Of a DNA stretch of 64,000 nucleotides, positions 17,896-25,743 are shown piece by piece. The notes below the pieces were generated by a model. It made no database searches. It saw only the letters and a program-made list of their open reading frames with translations, and was not told where the DNA came from. Source of the stretch: Streptomyces sp. NBC_01198 (GTDB lineage Bacteria; Actinomycetota; Actinomycetes; Streptomycetales; Streptomycetaceae). The DNA is taken from contig NZ_CP108568.1 of the NCBI RefSeq assembly GCF_036010485.1, forward strand, positions 4,471,001 through 4,535,000. Reading direction: 5' to 3'. The position numbers were made by a program, and so were the translations under genes. The first letter of the stretch is position 1, and each line of letters starts with the position of its first letter.

Positions 17896-18294
17896 TCAGA
17901 GGGCTGGCATGAGGGCTGTTACGGCTGAGTGGACTGCTTCGGCGGCGGTGACGACGCTAGGGATCGCGGCACATGTGGTCGTCAGTGTTTCGAGCATGAA
18001 GCGCAGTGCACCTGGGTCGCTGTCGGGAGCCGCGAGGCGCGGGCTGATCGCGTCCAGAGCGCGAAGGGCTTGTTCGGCTTCGGGGTGGTGGAGGCGGAGA
18101 GCTTCGAGGCGTTGGCGCAGGTCGGTGATGCTGTCCTGGGCGCGGTCCACTGCGCCGGGCGCGATGTGATTGGTCTGTGAGGCGTTCGAGGAGAAGGCGG
18201 CGGCCTGTACGGGGCCGTTGATCGAGCCGCTGTTGATGATGCCGAAGTTGGCGCCGTTGGGGTTGGAGTCCGGGTGGTTGCGGCCGAGGGGCAT
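17896..18294 (-). CDS. Small protein with N-terminal amyloid-like motif and helical tail
   Basis: The 132-residue product opens with a Gly/Asn-rich motif at residues 16-35 (NFGIINSGSING, then VQAAAFS). It continues with about 90 residues of amphipathic helices (ITDLRQRLEALRLHHPEAEQALRALDAI). The same motif ends the protein encoded just upstream (13 of 20 positions identical). A motif at the C-terminus of one protein and the N-terminus of its neighbour is the layout of bacterial amyloid-signalling pairs. The gene starts 8 bases after the stop of the upstream gene, so they are co-transcribed and probably coupled. The ATG at 18294 was chosen because it stands directly before the motif. The function is otherwise unknown. 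Confidence 0.6.
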   Translation of the reverse strand: MPLGRNHPDSNPNGANFGIINSGSINGPVQAAAFSSNASQTNHIAPGAVDRAQDSITDLRQRLEALRLHHPEAEQALRALDAISPRLAAPDSDPGALRFMLETLTTTCAAIPSVVTAAEAVHSAVTALMPAL

Positions 18295-18302
18295 GGTGAC
18301 TC

Positions 18303-19925
18303 CTAGCTCATCTGGGCGTCGTTGGAGAAGGGCGCTGCCTGAACGGCTCCGTTCATGGTGCCGCCGTTCATGACGCCGAAGTTGTAGATCGCGGTGGCTT
18401 GTTGCGTGTAGGCGGCGATGTCGACGTTGTGGTCGCGGAGGAATATCTCCGTGGAGTCGAAGACACGGCGCTGCATCATCTGGACGTAGTAGCGGGCGTC
18501 GTCGTTCATGTGCATGTCCTCGATCCGGCGCAGGCTGTAGACCTCCCGCAGGCTGACCGGCCCGGGATCCGCGCCGAGTTCGGGGACTGGCCGGGGAGTG
18601 CGGCGGCGGAGCAGCCGGTTGACTCCTACGGCGATGTCGCCCACGGCGTTCAGGGCGGCTCGGCTCAGCCACCGGAACGTCAGCGGTGCGGTGGCGCTCA
18701 GCCCGTCGACGGCGGGGTTGAGCGGCGCCATGATGTGCGGCCGGACGGTGACGCGTAGGAAGCCGCCGGCGTAGGCGAAGTGGACCAGGACAGATGCGAC
18801 CAGCTCGCCGTTCCAGTCGGTGATCCGAGCCCAGACGTAGCGGCGGGCGGTGTCGGTGCCCGGCAGACTGCTCACTTTGTCGTTCGCCGCGAGGGATGCC
18901 AGTCCGCGCCAGGCGTCGTCATCCAGCCTTGCCCAGCGATCTCGAGAGATGCCGGCTATGCCGATGACGTCGATGAGGAGCTTCGGGTGGAGGCGGTCAT
19001 GCGTGGGTGCGGGGTCAGACAGCCGCTTAATTATGTAGGCGTGCAGGTCGGTGTCCCGGAAGGGCTTCATCGGCTTGCGCGCACTGGTCCGCTTACCGTG
19101 CTGCGAGAGTGCCGCGAGGACCGCTGCGGCGACATCCTCGTTCTTCGATCCGGCCTTCGGCCTTGGAACGAACGGGGTAGCGTGCTCGTCGTCATCCTGG
19201 CTCTCGGGAGCCGGCTCCACGTCAATACCGATCACCGCCTCCTGCCACGCGTTCAGGCCGGCGCCCAGGAATCGATCACGCGGCCCGCCACGGCCCGCCT
19301 CGCGTACATAGGGGAGGGCGGGACTCTGTGGGTCGGATGGCGCGGAGGGCAGGCCGCCGGAGAGGAGCGCGTTGGACCGTTGCTGGGCGGTGTACCTGTC
19401 TGCCAGGTAGACGAGCCAGCAGCCGATCAGCGCGAGGATGGCTGCCGTCCCGCTCGGAAGCCAGCCCATGATCGCTAAGCCGAGGGAACCGAGCACCACC
19501 GCGGTCAGGGTGGCGGTACGCCTTCGCACCTGTCGGATGGCCATGTCACAGACCCGCAGGACGGGTCCTTGATCGAAGGCGTGCGTCGGTATCCGATGGG
19601 CCTGTGAGGTGATCCGCTTCCGTACCCACATCGCGTAGTCCGGCCCGCGCACTACCGACGGCGCCGCAGGTTCGCTCTCTGGCGACGAGGCTTTCGGCGC
19701 AGCCACGGGTTTCAAGTGCAGGCGCTTCCGTACCCAAGCGATCAGCTGCGCACGTAACGCGAGCACCCAGCTCCGGACGTTCGCCAACCGATCAGGCCGC
19801 ACGTACGCCGCTGCGCATAACTGCCTGGTGATGCGTCCTGTGTACTCATCGGACTGTCCCTCGGTCGCCGGGCCGATCGGCACAGCCGGTACTGCGAAAA
19901 TCGAGGATTTTTCGGTCGTGGACAT
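18303..19925 (-). CDS. Membrane-anchored 540-residue protein with C-terminal amyloid-like motif
   Basis: I do not recognise a family for the main body. It has an N-terminal soluble part, two closely spaced membrane helices at about residues 137-153 and 158-176 (AVVLGSLGLAIMGW and AAILALIGCWLVYLA), a charged linker, and a roughly 290-residue soluble domain with LHAYIIKRLSDPAPTHDR, SVLVHFAYAGGFLRVTVR and VYSLRRIEDMHMNDDARYYV. The last 30 residues hold a Gly/Asn-rich motif at 515-534 (NFGVMNGGTMNG, then VQAAPFS) nearly identical to the start of the next protein. The ATG at 19925 follows a long G-run ribosome binding site. A speculative role is a membrane-acting effector or sensor controlled by motif templating; no enzyme motif is seen. 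Confidence 0.6.
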   Translation of the reverse strand: MSTTEKSSIFAVPAVPIGPATEGQSDEYTGRITRQLCAAAYVRPDRLANVRSWVLALRAQLIAWVRKRLHLKPVAAPKASSPESEPAAPSVVRGPDYAMWVRKRITSQAHRIPTHAFDQGPVLRVCDMAIRQVRRRTATLTAVVLGSLGLAIMGWLPSGTAAILALIGCWLVYLADRYTAQQRSNALLSGGLPSAPSDPQSPALPYVREAGRGGPRDRFLGAGLNAWQEAVIGIDVEPAPESQDDDEHATPFVPRPKAGSKNEDVAAAVLAALSQHGKRTSARKPMKPFRDTDLHAYIIKRLSDPAPTHDRLHPKLLIDVIGIAGISRDRWARLDDDAWRGLASLAANDKVSSLPGTDTARRYVWARITDWNGELVASVLVHFAYAGGFLRVTVRPHIMAPLNPAVDGLSATAPLTFRWLSRAALNAVGDIAVGVNRLLRRRTPRPVPELGADPGPVSLREVYSLRRIEDMHMNDDARYYVQMMQRRVFDSTEIFLRDHNVDIAAYTQQATAIYNFGVMNGGTMNGAVQAAPFSNDAQMS

Positions 19926-20172
19926 TGCCCCCCCGGGCGCTCGTTCCCGTCACCAAGCCAACGGGTGCCGATCCTCCTCATGCCTGGCCTGCCTGGCTAC
20001 TGGAAAGCAGGAACAAGTCCGGCACCGGGCGCTTCGGGGAGGAAAATGTCTGAAAGCAGCCAGACTGGTGCCGCGCAACGTCCTAGGCAGGCCGGACCGT
20101 GGGAGCCGAACGAGTTGTAGCCGGAGCGCTGACCAGCACGGTTGCTGTACTTCGCTGCTGTACGGGTACGCC

Positions 20173-20205
20173 AGAGGCCCTGCAGGATGATCCTGCAGGG
20201 CCTCT
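20173..20205 (-). terminator. Perfect 15-bp hairpin, terminator of the lost tRNA-Pro
   Basis: AGAGGCCCTGCAGGA at 20173-20187 is exactly complementary to TCCTGCAGGGCCTCT at 20191-20205, with a 3-base loop. It lies just past the tRNA 3' fragment on the minus strand, where Streptomyces tRNA genes usually have their terminator, so it belongs to the original chromosomal flank. It has no T-run, as is usual for terminators in high-GC actinomycetes. Confidence 0.75.
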
Positions 20206-20213
20206 GACCTGGG

Positions 20214-20255
20214 TCGGGGTGGCGGGATTTGAACCCACGGCCTCTTCGTCCCGAA
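20214..20255 (-). other. 3' fragment of a tRNA-Pro gene (attachment-site scar)
   Basis: Read on the minus strand, these 42 bases give the anticodon loop with GGG, the variable and T-loop (GGTTCAAATCCCGCC) and the acceptor 3' strand ending in CCCCGA: the 3' half of a tRNA-Pro. The 5' half is absent; the sequence upstream (from 20256) does not fold into D-arm and acceptor strands. A partial 3' copy is what site-specific integrases leave at the distal end of an inserted element. pSAM2-type elements are known to use tRNA-Pro. The intact tRNA should lie at higher coordinates, outside this window. Confidence 0.75.
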
Positions 20256-20406
20256 TGCCGTCGAACGGGGGTCGCTAGCTGGGCGTTTGACGTTGCCGCA
20301 GGTCAGAGGGTTGGGCTGGATGGGCCTGGGGAGGTCTCGTAGGGGCTCGGGGGGCGGTTCGGCTCCCATATGGCTCCCAGGGATCCTCGGTTTGACCTGC
20401 GCCCTT

Positions 20407-20767
20407 TCCGTCTCTCGGCCCGCGGCGGAGGAGGTGACGCCAGCGAGTCACGGCGGCGGGAACGTCCTTACAGCGGGCAGTCGTTCGTCTCGTCGGATGG
20501 GAGCGCCGATGAAGACGCGCCAGAAAGGTCGAAACGTCCCTGGGCCCTGATGAGCCGTGGAACGAGATCCGTCCCTGCAAGTGGATAGGCGGCCACTACT
20601 GGACCGACAGAACTGGCGAGTTGTAGTCGGCGGTCGTGGGCGGTGAGTTCGACCTCGTGGTGAGCCTCTTCATCCTCCCCGGGCACGGCCCGCCTGCCGA
20701 CGTCGAGCATGTGGTCGTCGAGCTGCCTGACGGCCCGCTGGTGCCGGACCAGATCGGTGCGGTCCAG
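20407..20767 (+). repeat. Direct repeat copy A, degenerate
   Basis: This segment is strongly similar to 25988-26352 in the same orientation, with scattered substitutions and small indels. It covers the leader and the first half of the phosphatase-like gene. Similarity stops at GATCGGTGCGGTCCAG (20752-20767). The repeat brackets the toxin operon and neighbours, so it could mark a duplication or a recombination event that brought them in. Confidence 0.75.
20509..20767 (+). pseudogene. Decayed copy of the dual-specificity phosphatase-like gene
   Basis: From the ATG at 20509 this matches the first 86 or so codons of the intact gene at 26095, but it is dead. A one-base insertion near 20540 creates TGATGA (the intact copy has GACGAG), and GAGTTGTAG near 20615 replaces GAGTTGCAG. 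The catalytic CX5R half is missing because the match ends at 20767. It is therefore the older, inactive partner of the intact copy. Confidence 0.8.
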
Positions 20768-20772
20768 CCTGC

Positions 20773-20919
20773 CGGCCGCTGGCCCAGACCGTGGAGGACA
20801 CCTGGGCGCGGCTCCAGGCTGACGGGCGGCCGGTTGACCACCCACGGTGGGCCGAGTACGGCATGGATCCCGAGCAGGAGGCTGGCATTCTGGCCGCGCT
20901 CGGCTGTGAGCTCAGCTGA
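20773..20919 (+). pseudogene. Fragment of an unidentified gene's 3' end
   Basis: Immediately after the repeat ends, a different frame reads LAQTVEDTWARLQADGRPVD, HPRWAEYGMDPEQEAGILAALG and a TGA at 20917. It is coding-like and ends naturally, so it is probably the 3' end of another gene joined here by recombination. I do not recognise the family. The 165 bases that follow (20920-21084) show nothing. Confidence 0.4.
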
Positions 20920-21084
20920 GTCCGCTCACCCTTCCAGTCCATGGGCTCGCTGCTGGGTTGTGACGGTCCGCATGCAGTTCTCGGCCTTGGGGATAAGCAG
21001 CCCATATCCCGGCGGTCGCACGGCCCCGTGAAACGGCGACCGTACGGGAACCGCGGAGGGGGCTCCGGTGTTCCTGCTCCTGCC

Positions 21085-21528
21085 TCAGCGCGGCATGACG
21101 GCGGAGTGCTGATCGCGTAGAGCGGCCCACGCAGCTTGTTGTTCCGGGGCGACGCAAGTGGGGACCGGTCGTCCGGCTCGGTCCAGCAGGACGAGGGCTG
21201 TGGCGATGAATCCCACTGTCAGCGCGCGCTGGATCCCTTGAACCGTCGCACCGTACTCGGCAAGAGAAGCGACGCAGAACGCGTCGAGGAGGGAGCCGTC
21301 GACAGGGCACTCACCGTTGACGATGTTGCCGATCCCTGATGGCACCCCGAGGAAGTCCGCGAAGAGCGCCGCGTGTCCCAGGAACAGGCCGGCAACACGA
21401 TCGTCGGCTCGCCATAGTCCCGCTTCAGGAGCGACATGTGAGGAGCCAGTTCTGAACCAGATCTGAGATATCGCTCCGGTAGGCGTTATTGCGAACCGGA
21501 TACCGTCAGACGCGTCGTCGGAACTCAT
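21085..21528 (-). CDS. Hypothetical protein at the end of the toxin-immunity operon
   Basis: The roughly 147-residue product begins MSSDDASDGIRFAITP and has a beta-rich start (GAISQIWFRTGSSHVAPEAG) and an alpha-helical end. I do not recognise the family. It lies 22 bases downstream of the SitI3-type immunity gene on the same strand, with a GAAGAGG-like site, so it is probably the last gene of the toxin operon. Genes in this place are often extra immunity proteins; its position allows that reading, and nothing in the sequence proves it. The open frame continues upstream to 21639 over the immunity gene, but I take the internal ATG at 21528. Confidence 0.55.
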   Translation of the reverse strand: MSSDDASDGIRFAITPTGAISQIWFRTGSSHVAPEAGLWRADDRVAGLFLGHAALFADFLGVPSGIGNIVNGECPVDGSLLDAFCVASLAEYGATVQGIQRALTVGFIATALVLLDRAGRPVPTCVAPEQQAAWAALRDQHSAVMPR

Positions 21529-21550
21529 CGTATCGAAGACCTCTTCACCA

Positions 21551-22033
21551 TCACTCCTCTGAAAAAGCGTACGTTGCGCGGCGGTAGGGCTGCCGAACCT
21601 CAGCGAGGCGTCGCGGGGACCACAGGTCGTCCCTCTCATTCAAGCTCAGGTCGCCATTGCGCCGGAGTAGCCAGATGATCTCGTCGTGGTATTCCAGTAC
21701 GGCGTCACCAGGAACGTGTTCCAGCAGTCCGGTCACCAACTGGATGACGTCGTCCTCCTGGCGGGCCAAGTCGGATTCCTTGTCGAACACGAACGCCACC
21801 CGCACGCTCGGGGTGATACCGAGGTCTGTGATCAGCGGGCTCCACGGCTGGGGGCGGGTCGCGACGACCCGGATCCAGGTGCCGTGCTCCGAGACCGCCC
21901 CGGGGTCGAGCAGAAGCTCGGGCGTCACGGTTGCCGCCAGCAGGCCCTTGTCGGCACCGCGATCCTTCAGCACTCCTGCGACCTCTGCCGTCGGCATTGT
22001 CGTGGCGATGCTGAAGCTGTGGGAAATTGCCAT
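21551..22033 (-). CDS. SitI3-family immunity protein
   Basis: The 160-residue product matches the SitI3-type pattern common in Streptomyces: MAISHSFSIATTMP, LLLDPGAVSEHGTWIRVV, FVFDKESDLARQEDDVIQLV, and the strongly conserved VIWLLRRxGxLSLNERDDLW-like end (here IIWLLRRNGDLSLNERDDLW). SitI proteins protect against Sit toxins exchanged between cells in myxobacteria; relatives are placed beside polymorphic toxins. It starts 25 bases after the stop of the CdiA-CT-type toxin gene, so it is the obvious candidate antidote. It is a cytoplasmic protein of normal family length. Confidence 0.85.
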   Translation of the reverse strand: MAISHSFSIATTMPTAEVAGVLKDRGADKGLLAATVTPELLLDPGAVSEHGTWIRVVATRPQPWSPLITDLGITPSVRVAFVFDKESDLARQEDDVIQLVTGLLEHVPGDAVLEYHDEIIWLLRRNGDLSLNERDDLWSPRRLAEVRQPYRRATYAFSEE

Positions 22034-22058
22034 GTCAGATGTGTCCGTCTCGATGGTT

Positions 22059-23486
22059 CTACGGGTACAGATGCAGGACGTTGCCCTGCTTGTCGATGAC
22101 GATGACCTCTTTCAGCCCGTCGATCGGCCAGTCGTGAAGCTGGGAGCGGAGTTTCCCGACGTCTGCGGAGCTGTCGGCGAGGTTCACCACAACGCGGTCG
22201 GTCTGGCCGTCCTCCACTTTCTGGGAGATCCTGCTGGCGATGTTGCGAGGGTTTCCCGTCGAGGGAGCGACGTTGTCGAACACCTGGCCTTCCACACGGT
22301 AGTCAGGGTTCTTGTCACCTGGAATATCGGGGTTCTGCTCCACGTCGTACCCCGATTTTGCCAGGGTATCGGCCGACTCGTTCTCACGCTGCAGCGCCAG
22401 TTTGTTCTCCGGGGCATCGCCGTCGTTGATCGGAGTCCGGCGCCCGCGCGGGGCGGCGTCAGGATTCGGTTCGTTCGAAGGGCCCGTGTGCGACTCGGTC
22501 GCGGACGGGTCCCAGTCGCCCCCGCCGCCCGACCCCCCGTCGGAGGTCATGTTCACACGGTCCGGGCCCGCCGCGTCGTGGGCGATGGTGCTCGCGCCGA
22601 GACCGGCGAGGCTCAGCCCGCCCGTGATAGCCGCTGCCGACACCACAGCGGTGGGAACGCCCAGAAGCGCGCCGATGCCCGTGGCGTCGAGAACGACCCC
22701 GCCGATCTCACCGCCGGCCCCGAGGGTGGCCAACCCGATGCCCCCGAGGACCTCCATCACGGCGCCCGCGTCGTGGGCCATCGCGTTGCCGATCGAGGCG
22801 AGGTCCGAGAGCGCGGTCTCGCCGACATCCTCCAGCGCATGACCGACATCGGACAGGGCATCACCCACGGAATGACTCACCTTGTCCCACCGGCTGTCAT
22901 GAAGCCCGTCGTGAGTGATGGCTCGGTGGATGCGCTGCTCGGCGGCTTTGGCGGCGTTGTCCCGTACGTCCTTCGCCGCCTGCAATGCTGATTTCGCGTT
23001 GCCGAGGGCTGACGCGGCGGACTGCTGCTGCTTCTTGAGGCCGGTCAGCGTCGGATCAGATGGTTCGGTGCCTGTGGGCAGCGCCGCGATCTTGCTTGAT
23101 GCAGCCTTGTGGTCCGTGTCGGCGGTCTGCGCGTCCTTGAGCGCCTTGTCAGCCATCTTCTGCGCACGTTCGAGTGCGCTCGCCCAGTCTGCTTCACTAT
23201 CCTCCCGGACCTGCGAGCCCATGGCCTGCGCGGCAATGTGGTAGCGGTGGTACGCCTTGCGCAAGGTCTCCTCGGCTGAACCCGCGGCGTCCCTGAAGCG
23301 GTCGGCGGCCTTGGACTTCCACGATTCCACCGAGGCGAGGGCTTTGATCTCACCCGCCTGGCGCCAGATCCGCTCCGCGGTCTCGCGGAGCGCCGCTCCG
23401 AGAAGGGCGACGGCATCCGGGTCTCCCGGTATCGGATCTGTGTCCTCGTCGAGAACGGCCCACTCGTGAACGGGCGGACGCCTCAT
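22059..23486 (-). CDS. Polymorphic toxin: WXG-like N-terminus, CdiA-CT-type tRNase C-terminus
   Basis: The 475-residue product has three parts. Residues 1-220 are long helices with a WXG100-like SWKSKAADRFRDAA motif, typical of proteins exported by type VII secretion. Residues 235-305 are Gly/Ala-rich and hydrophobic. After a Gly/Pro linker, residues 360-475 match the CdiA-CT tRNase toxin domain: ALQRENESADTLAKSGYDVE, NPDIPGDKNPDYRVEG, a GQTDRVVVNLADS strand, and a WPIDGLKEVIVID end. The expected activity is cleavage of tRNA in the cytoplasm of a neighbouring cell. Its ATG overlaps the stop of the upstream helical partner (ATGA), and the SitI3 immunity gene follows. No secretion machinery is in the window. 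Confidence 0.85.
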   Translation of the reverse strand: MRRPPVHEWAVLDEDTDPIPGDPDAVALLGAALRETAERIWRQAGEIKALASVESWKSKAADRFRDAAGSAEETLRKAYHRYHIAAQAMGSQVREDSEADWASALERAQKMADKALKDAQTADTDHKAASSKIAALPTGTEPSDPTLTGLKKQQQSAASALGNAKSALQAAKDVRDNAAKAAEQRIHRAITHDGLHDSRWDKVSHSVGDALSDVGHALEDVGETALSDLASIGNAMAHDAGAVMEVLGGIGLATLGAGGEIGGVVLDATGIGALLGVPTAVVSAAAITGGLSLAGLGASTIAHDAAGPDRVNMTSDGGSGGGGDWDPSATESHTGPSNEPNPDAAPRGRRTPINDGDAPENKLALQRENESADTLAKSGYDVEQNPDIPGDKNPDYRVEGQVFDNVAPSTGNPRNIASRISQKVEDGQTDRVVVNLADSSADVGKLRSQLHDWPIDGLKEVIVIDKQGNVLHLYP

Positions 23487-23803
23487 TCGGGCGGGCCCTG
23501 CTTCTTTGCGGCGGCGTCTTCGCGGCGCAGCGCATCCGCAAGGGCCTTGTCCACCCCGTCATAGGTGTCGGCCGCATCTTCAGTGGCGACGCCGAGCGTC
23601 CGGATCTGGCCGGCCAGGTGTTCCCGGTGGATCTTCCAGTTGCTGCCGAAGGAGTGGAACGCGCCCGCGATCCGGGAATCTCCCAGCTCGGCCACGGAGT
23701 AGCCGTCGGCAGGGTCGGCGTGAGCCGTGAACTCGTCGTAGATCCTCTGCAGTTCGCGAGAGCAGTCGCGAATGCGGTTGGTGTCCGCCGTCAGATCACT
23801 CAA
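23483..23803 (-). CDS. WXG100/ESX-like helical partner of the toxin
   Basis: The 106-residue product is almost entirely helical. It contains two helices (NRIRDCSRELQRIYDEF and FGSNWKIHREHLAGQI) around a W-x-x-H turn, resembling small type VII secretion targets. I chose a TTG start at 23803 behind a GGGGGG site because the family is about 100 residues long and sequence upstream is Gln/Pro-rich with no helices. Its stop overlaps the toxin start (ATGA), so the two are translated together and likely form a secreted or chaperoned pair. The start choice is uncertain. Confidence 0.65.
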   Translation of the reverse strand: MSDLTADTNRIRDCSRELQRIYDEFTAHADPADGYSVAELGDSRIAGAFHSFGSNWKIHREHLAGQIRTLGVATEDAADTYDGVDKALADALRREDAAAKKQGPPE

Positions 23804-23881
23804 GATCCCCCCTGGGTCCGGTAAGTGGCCGGGCTGTTCAGGGTAACAACTCCCTTCTCGCGCCTCCCTGGTATCCCTTGT

Positions 23882-24142
23882 GTGCAGCCCGTAGTGGCCC
23901 GGGTGGGGAGGCCGCTCGCAGAGCGGCTGTGCCGGCTGGTGGCGAACCACTCCTTCGCGCTGTTGGAGGCGGAGGAGCGGGGGCTGCGTGAGGTGCTGGA
24001 GGCCGAGTTCCCCCTGCTGGAGGACCAACTGCTGGTGGACGGACTGGTGTTCTGCGACATGACGACGACTCCCGACGGCTCCGTCACGACGGGACAGGAG
24101 TGGGTGGCGGAGATCGTCAGCCGTTATAGGGCCGACAGCGTT
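23882..24142 (+). pseudogene. Fragment of an HD-domain phosphohydrolase
   Basis: About 85 codons read LVANHSFALLEAEERGLREV, then EFPLLEDQLLVDGLVFCDMT and TTGQEWVAEIVSRYRADSVV, the C-terminal half of HD-type phosphohydrolases common in Streptomyces. The N-terminal His and HD dyad are absent, and the family's C-terminal helix is replaced by unrelated sequence. It is therefore a remnant bounded on both sides, on the strand opposite to the toxin operon. The rest of 23804-24231 shows no gene. Confidence 0.7.
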
Positions 24143-24231
24143 GTCGGGTGCTTGTCGATGGTGGGGTCGAGCCGGAGGTACTCGGCGGGGTAGGTGACGA
24201 CGGTCGAAGTGGGGGGACCTCCCGCCGGGAT

Positions 24232-25743
24232 TCAGCGGTCCTCGTACGGAAGGTCCTCCTGGCGTACCGCGAGATAGGTTTCGGACGTAGCCGATTCGAG
24301 AAGCCCAGGGTGCTCCTCAAGATCCAGTGCGGGTTCCTGCCCGTTGGCCAGCAGTTCCCGCCAGGTCCGTTCTGCGCCTTGCTCGTAGGCATTCCGGACG
24401 CGGAGTGCGACGCGGGTGCGAAGTTCCTCCTGCTGGTCGCGGAAGAGATGCCGCTCCCTGCGCCGCCGTTCCTCCTGGAGGTCCTCGTCGGCCGGCTCGT
24501 CAGCGACTCGCTGGTCCTCGGCGCGCAGGCCGGGAGTGCGTTCGGCGATCAGAGCGTCCTCCCGGTGAAGTTGCGCGCATGCAGCGAACAAGCTCCGGGA
24601 CATGCCCAAGCGCAACTCGGTACCGGGAATGCGGTAACTGAGGAAGTCGTCCAATCCCATGCTGCGGGAGAGGGCGCGGCGGGCGTCCTCGTTCTCGGTT
24701 CTGGCGCGTGCTGCCCGGCGCATCTCCTGAGTGGACCCAACGCGCTCCAGAGGGGTAGTGAGGCCGCCGAATCGAGCACGGTGAGTGGACCGGTCGGCAC
24801 TCACACCCACCGCCCGCACCCGCTGCCGAGGCGCGGAGCGCATGGCCAGGTAGACAAGCATCTGGGTGCGGGCGGCTCCCATGAGTGCATCATCGCTGTT
24901 GCCGATGTAGTCCTCGGATACGCCGACCGACTGCGGGCGGCTCGAACTTTCCCTATGTGCCGCGGAGGGTGGTTTGCCGCTGTGCCGTTCATGATCAATG
25001 GTCAGGAAGAGATCTCCCTGGCGCTGAACAGAAGCACCGCACAGGATCAGTCTGTGCTGGTAGGAGTGGAGGATCTTGCTGCCTTCCTTCAGCTGGTGCC
25101 AACCCTCGTCAAGTGAGTTCTTTCGGACGTTCCCTCCCTTGGCCTCGATCAGCCAGTAGGCGTCCTCGCCGGTGTGTAGGCCCCACAGATCCGGCAGGCT
25201 CCGCGCCGGGTCTCGGAACAGATCGCGCAGGGCGGGATCGGGGCCACCGTCCTCGATATGCCAGGTCTGGCCCAGGCCCATGAGGTAACGGCAGGCCCAC
25301 TCCGTCATCGTCATGCCCAGGCGGTAGCCCAGGGCACTCTTGGCGGTGCGCTCGGTCCCGTGCTCGTATATCGCGTTGACGGTCAGGCGGCGGCCCGCGT
25401 TATGGGCGTATTGCCCCGCGTATGTGTGGATACCGAGATATGCATAGAGCGGGGCGACTCGGGCAACGAGTTCGCTTCGCGCCAGTTGCTGGGCCCGGTG
25501 AAGCCAGGGTGTGACGTCACGGCCTACCTCTGTGGCTGCCTTGACGACATCCCGCCACGTTGTGGCGGGCAGATACCAGCCGTCCGACTCTGGGAACGCT
25601 CCTGGGGAGAGCCACCTGCCGGCGGTCGCGGTGCGCCACTTCTTATACGGCCGTCTGGCAGGTCCGTCGCGGAAGAGTACGGGAATGTCGACGCTGTCGG
25701 CGTAGACCGGTGGAGGGGCGTCTCTCACGTTTGCGGGTATCAC
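24232..25743 (-). CDS. 503-residue protein with PD-(D/E)xK-like core
   Basis: I do not recognise a named family. The most telling part is LPDLWGLHTGEDAYWLIEAKGG, giving Asp185, Glu200 and Lys202 in the D-(x14)-E-x-K order of PD-(D/E)xK nucleases. It lies between helices rich in Tyr (APLYAYLGIHTYAGQYAHNA) and a long charged C-terminal coiled-coil-like tail (residues 400-480, ADEDLQEERRRRERHL). The gene stands in a zone of conflict genes on the same strand as the toxin operon but is separated from it by a decayed gene. A restriction-like or plasmid-related nuclease is possible; a structural protein is the alternative. The ATG at 25743 is the only sensible start. Confidence 0.55.
   Translation of the reverse strand: MIPANVRDAPPPVYADSVDIPVLFRDGPARRPYKKWRTATAGRWLSPGAFPESDGWYLPATTWRDVVKAATEVGRDVTPWLHRAQQLARSELVARVAPLYAYLGIHTYAGQYAHNAGRRLTVNAIYEHGTERTAKSALGYRLGMTMTEWACRYLMGLGQTWHIEDGGPDPALRDLFRDPARSLPDLWGLHTGEDAYWLIEAKGGNVRKNSLDEGWHQLKEGSKILHSYQHRLILCGASVQRQGDLFLTIDHERHSGKPPSAAHRESSSRPQSVGVSEDYIGNSDDALMGAARTQMLVYLAMRSAPRQRVRAVGVSADRSTHRARFGGLTTPLERVGSTQEMRRAARARTENEDARRALSRSMGLDDFLSYRIPGTELRLGMSRSLFAACAQLHREDALIAERTPGLRAEDQRVADEPADEDLQEERRRRERHLFRDQQEELRTRVALRVRNAYEQGAERTWRELLANGQEPALDLEEHPGLLESATSETYLAVRQEDLPYEDR

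Noticed and set aside
20214..20255. Complete tRNA-Pro gene
   Set aside because: Only the 3' half folds; the D-arm and 5' acceptor strand are absent.
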